Shown: positions 63,293 to 64,000 of the stretch, piece after piece
Layout: each line of letters begins with the position of its first letter
How positions within the stretch are numbered: position 1 is the first letter of the stretch
From: an uncultured Kordia sp.
Lineage (GTDB): Bacteria > Bacteroidota > Bacteroidia > Flavobacteriales > Flavobacteriaceae
Length of the DNA stretch: 64,000 nucleotides
Assembly: GCF_947496985.1 (NCBI RefSeq)
Contig: NZ_CANMEZ010000002.1
Coordinates: forward strand, 310,001-374,000
Reading direction: 5' to 3'
The notes under the pieces: model-generated
What the model saw: the letters and a program-made list of their open reading frames with translations, nothing else
Told to the model about the DNA's origin: nothing
Databases searched by the model: none
Position numbers and translations under genes: made by a program

Positions 63293-63332
63293 CAAAAAGT
63301 ATTCTTAAAATTACTTTTCTTCTCTTTGTTTC

Positions 63333-63596
63333 TTATATATCCATTTGCAAAGGAGTGTTTAATTCTGCTTGTTGTACTGGCGCCTGATGTGCTGGTGGAC
63401 AATAGTAATATGAAGGGCAACCACCTAAGCGAGAATCACACATATGATTTGAACATCCTGCATTTAATGTGTTTGTTGGACAACCATTTGTTACACACAA
63501 CATGTTACCACTTGCCAACCCACCTGTTACCTCATCTCTAAGATTAGAAACTAATTTCTTGTTTAAGCGTAAGCTTTTTAAATTCTTTTTTTTCAT
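63333..63596 (-). CDS. RiPP (lanthipeptide-like) precursor E
   Basis: 87 residues with leader SLRLNKKLVSNL and VTGG near residue 26. The core of about 61 residues has six Cys (MLCVTNGCPTN, GCSNHMC, GGCPSYYYC) followed by a Cys-free tail (APVQQAELNTPLQMDI). It is the longest core among the six. An exact TAAATTTG -10 lies 28 bases upstream. No palindrome precedes it, although two lie downstream of its terminator. Confidence 0.75.
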   Translation of the reverse strand: MKKKNLKSLRLNKKLVSNLRDEVTGGLASGNMLCVTNGCPTNTLNAGCSNHMCDSRLGGCPSYYYCPPAHQAPVQQAELNTPLQMDI

Positions 63597-63624
63597 GATT
63601 TCTATTTTTAATGTTTCGATAAGG

Positions 63625-63632
63625 CAAATTTA
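63625..63632 (-). promoter_or_regulatory. -10 element of precursor E
   Basis: TAAATTTG on the minus strand matches TAnnTTTG exactly; the leader would be about 22 bases. Confidence 0.65.
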
Positions 63633-63730
63633 GTTTGAGAAATCATAGAAAAAGGAAAGGTATTCACTAGAATTGTTAGGGGGTTTTAACGGTAGTCAAC
63701 AAAGGAAAAACTGATATTATTTTATAAAAA

Positions 63731-63760
63731 AATCTCCAAGATGCATACATCTTGGAGATT
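63731..63760 (-). terminator. Terminator of precursor F
   Basis: AATCTCCAAGATG pairs with CATCTTGGAGATT over CATA, followed on the minus strand by a T run. Confidence 0.92.
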
Positions 63761-63792
63761 CTTCATTTTCGCGCTTGTATATTATTAATTTA

Positions 63793-63975
63793 TCATCCAC
63801 AAGCTGCATCTTCAATAGAAAGCTGTCCTCCACATGGATCAGTACACATTGTCCTTGTTTTGGTTCCTGCACATATGTATACAGATCTTTCGTCCGTACC
63901 ACCCTTGACAGATTGTTTGTTTTCTAGTTTAGCAACACTAAGTTTTCGCAAATTTAATTTTTTGAATTTTTTCAT
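63793..63975 (-). CDS. RiPP (lanthipeptide-like) precursor F
   Basis: 60 residues with leader KLNLRKLSVAKL and SVKGG near residue 26. The core of about 34 residues has four Cys (YICAG, TMCTDPCGG, AACG) and several Ser/Thr, with a C-terminal Cys-Gly. It has its own terminator, so it is transcribed separately from precursor E, which lies downstream. The upstream region runs out of the window. Confidence 0.75.
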   Translation of the reverse strand: MKKFKKLNLRKLSVAKLENKQSVKGGTDERSVYICAGTKTRTMCTDPCGGQLSIEDAACG

Positions 63976-64000
63976 TGTAATAAAAAGTTTTGTGTTTTAA

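Overview
The window is AT-rich chromosomal DNA of a Bacteroidota bacterium, almost certainly family Flavobacteriaceae. The evidence is a SusC-type outer-membrane barrel, a protein with a type IX secretion C-terminal sorting domain, a DNA polymerase III alpha subunit with a fused N-terminal exonuclease, BlaI/M56 pairs with TonB-like ends, an Hpt/LytTR phosphorelay, DUF4407, DUF3667, DUF4230 and DUF1272 proteins, and promoters of the TTG/TAnnTTTG type. The small double-glycine peptides with a LxLxKxSIxxL leader resemble those I know from Kordia and relatives; the genus is a guess.

Layout. 1-9.4 kb: a 2TM-dihydrofolate reductase fusion, a DinB-like secreted protein, fabD and lspA, then two divergent RiPP-like precursors, and an envelope-sugar group (DegT aminotransferase, galE, amidohydrolase; waaA divergent). 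9.4-12.9 kb: a LEA-like lipoprotein, two more precursors, an S74/T9SS surface protein, a small membrane protein and tRNA-Leu. 13-20.5 kb: M20 dipeptidase, a structured extragenic element, a BlaI/M56 pair with two operators, a TlpA-like lipoprotein and a DUF4407 protein. 20.5-31.4 kb: a histidine kinase/Hpt/LytTR cluster, a lone receiver, small proteins, a tandem pair of phage-repressor-like proteins, hemW and ruvC. 31.5-40.9 kb: a flippase-like protein with a glycosyltransferase, a RES/Xre toxin-antitoxin pair, a Bax-inhibitor-like protein, and a second BlaI/M56 operon with a TPR protein and a TonB-like lipoprotein. 40.9-48.3 kb: a two-gene operon of a SusC-like barrel and a 1520-residue alpha-2-macroglobulin-like protein. 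48.3-54.1 kb: a duplicated tRNA-Asp block, DUF58, trxA, an SRPBCC/ArsR operon, a transglutaminase and a HAD hydrolase. 54.2-62.5 kb: dnaE, rpsP, rimM, a GTP-cyclohydrolase-II-like gene, trmN6 and an acyl-CoA dehydrogenase. 62.5-64 kb: a Cys/Lys-rich micropeptide, orphan palindromes and two more precursors.

Two things stand out. First, six short RiPP-like precursor genes lie in three separate places with no modifying enzyme beside them, and five copies of one palindrome, TACGG-N5-CCGTA, occur in the window. Three copies sit 61-67 bases before a start codon and about 33 bases before a TAnnTT element: two precede precursors and one precedes the S74/T9SS surface protein. The other two are orphans in a gene-free stretch next to the third precursor site. 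This looks like one regulon. Second, the SusC-like barrel seems to have lost its plug domain, while the protein encoded three bases downstream, an alpha-2-macroglobulin homologue with an intact CxEQ thioester motif, carries a complete SusC-type plug in its middle. A split receptor with the plug supplied in trans is the simplest reading.

All family calls come from reading motifs by eye; no database search was possible.
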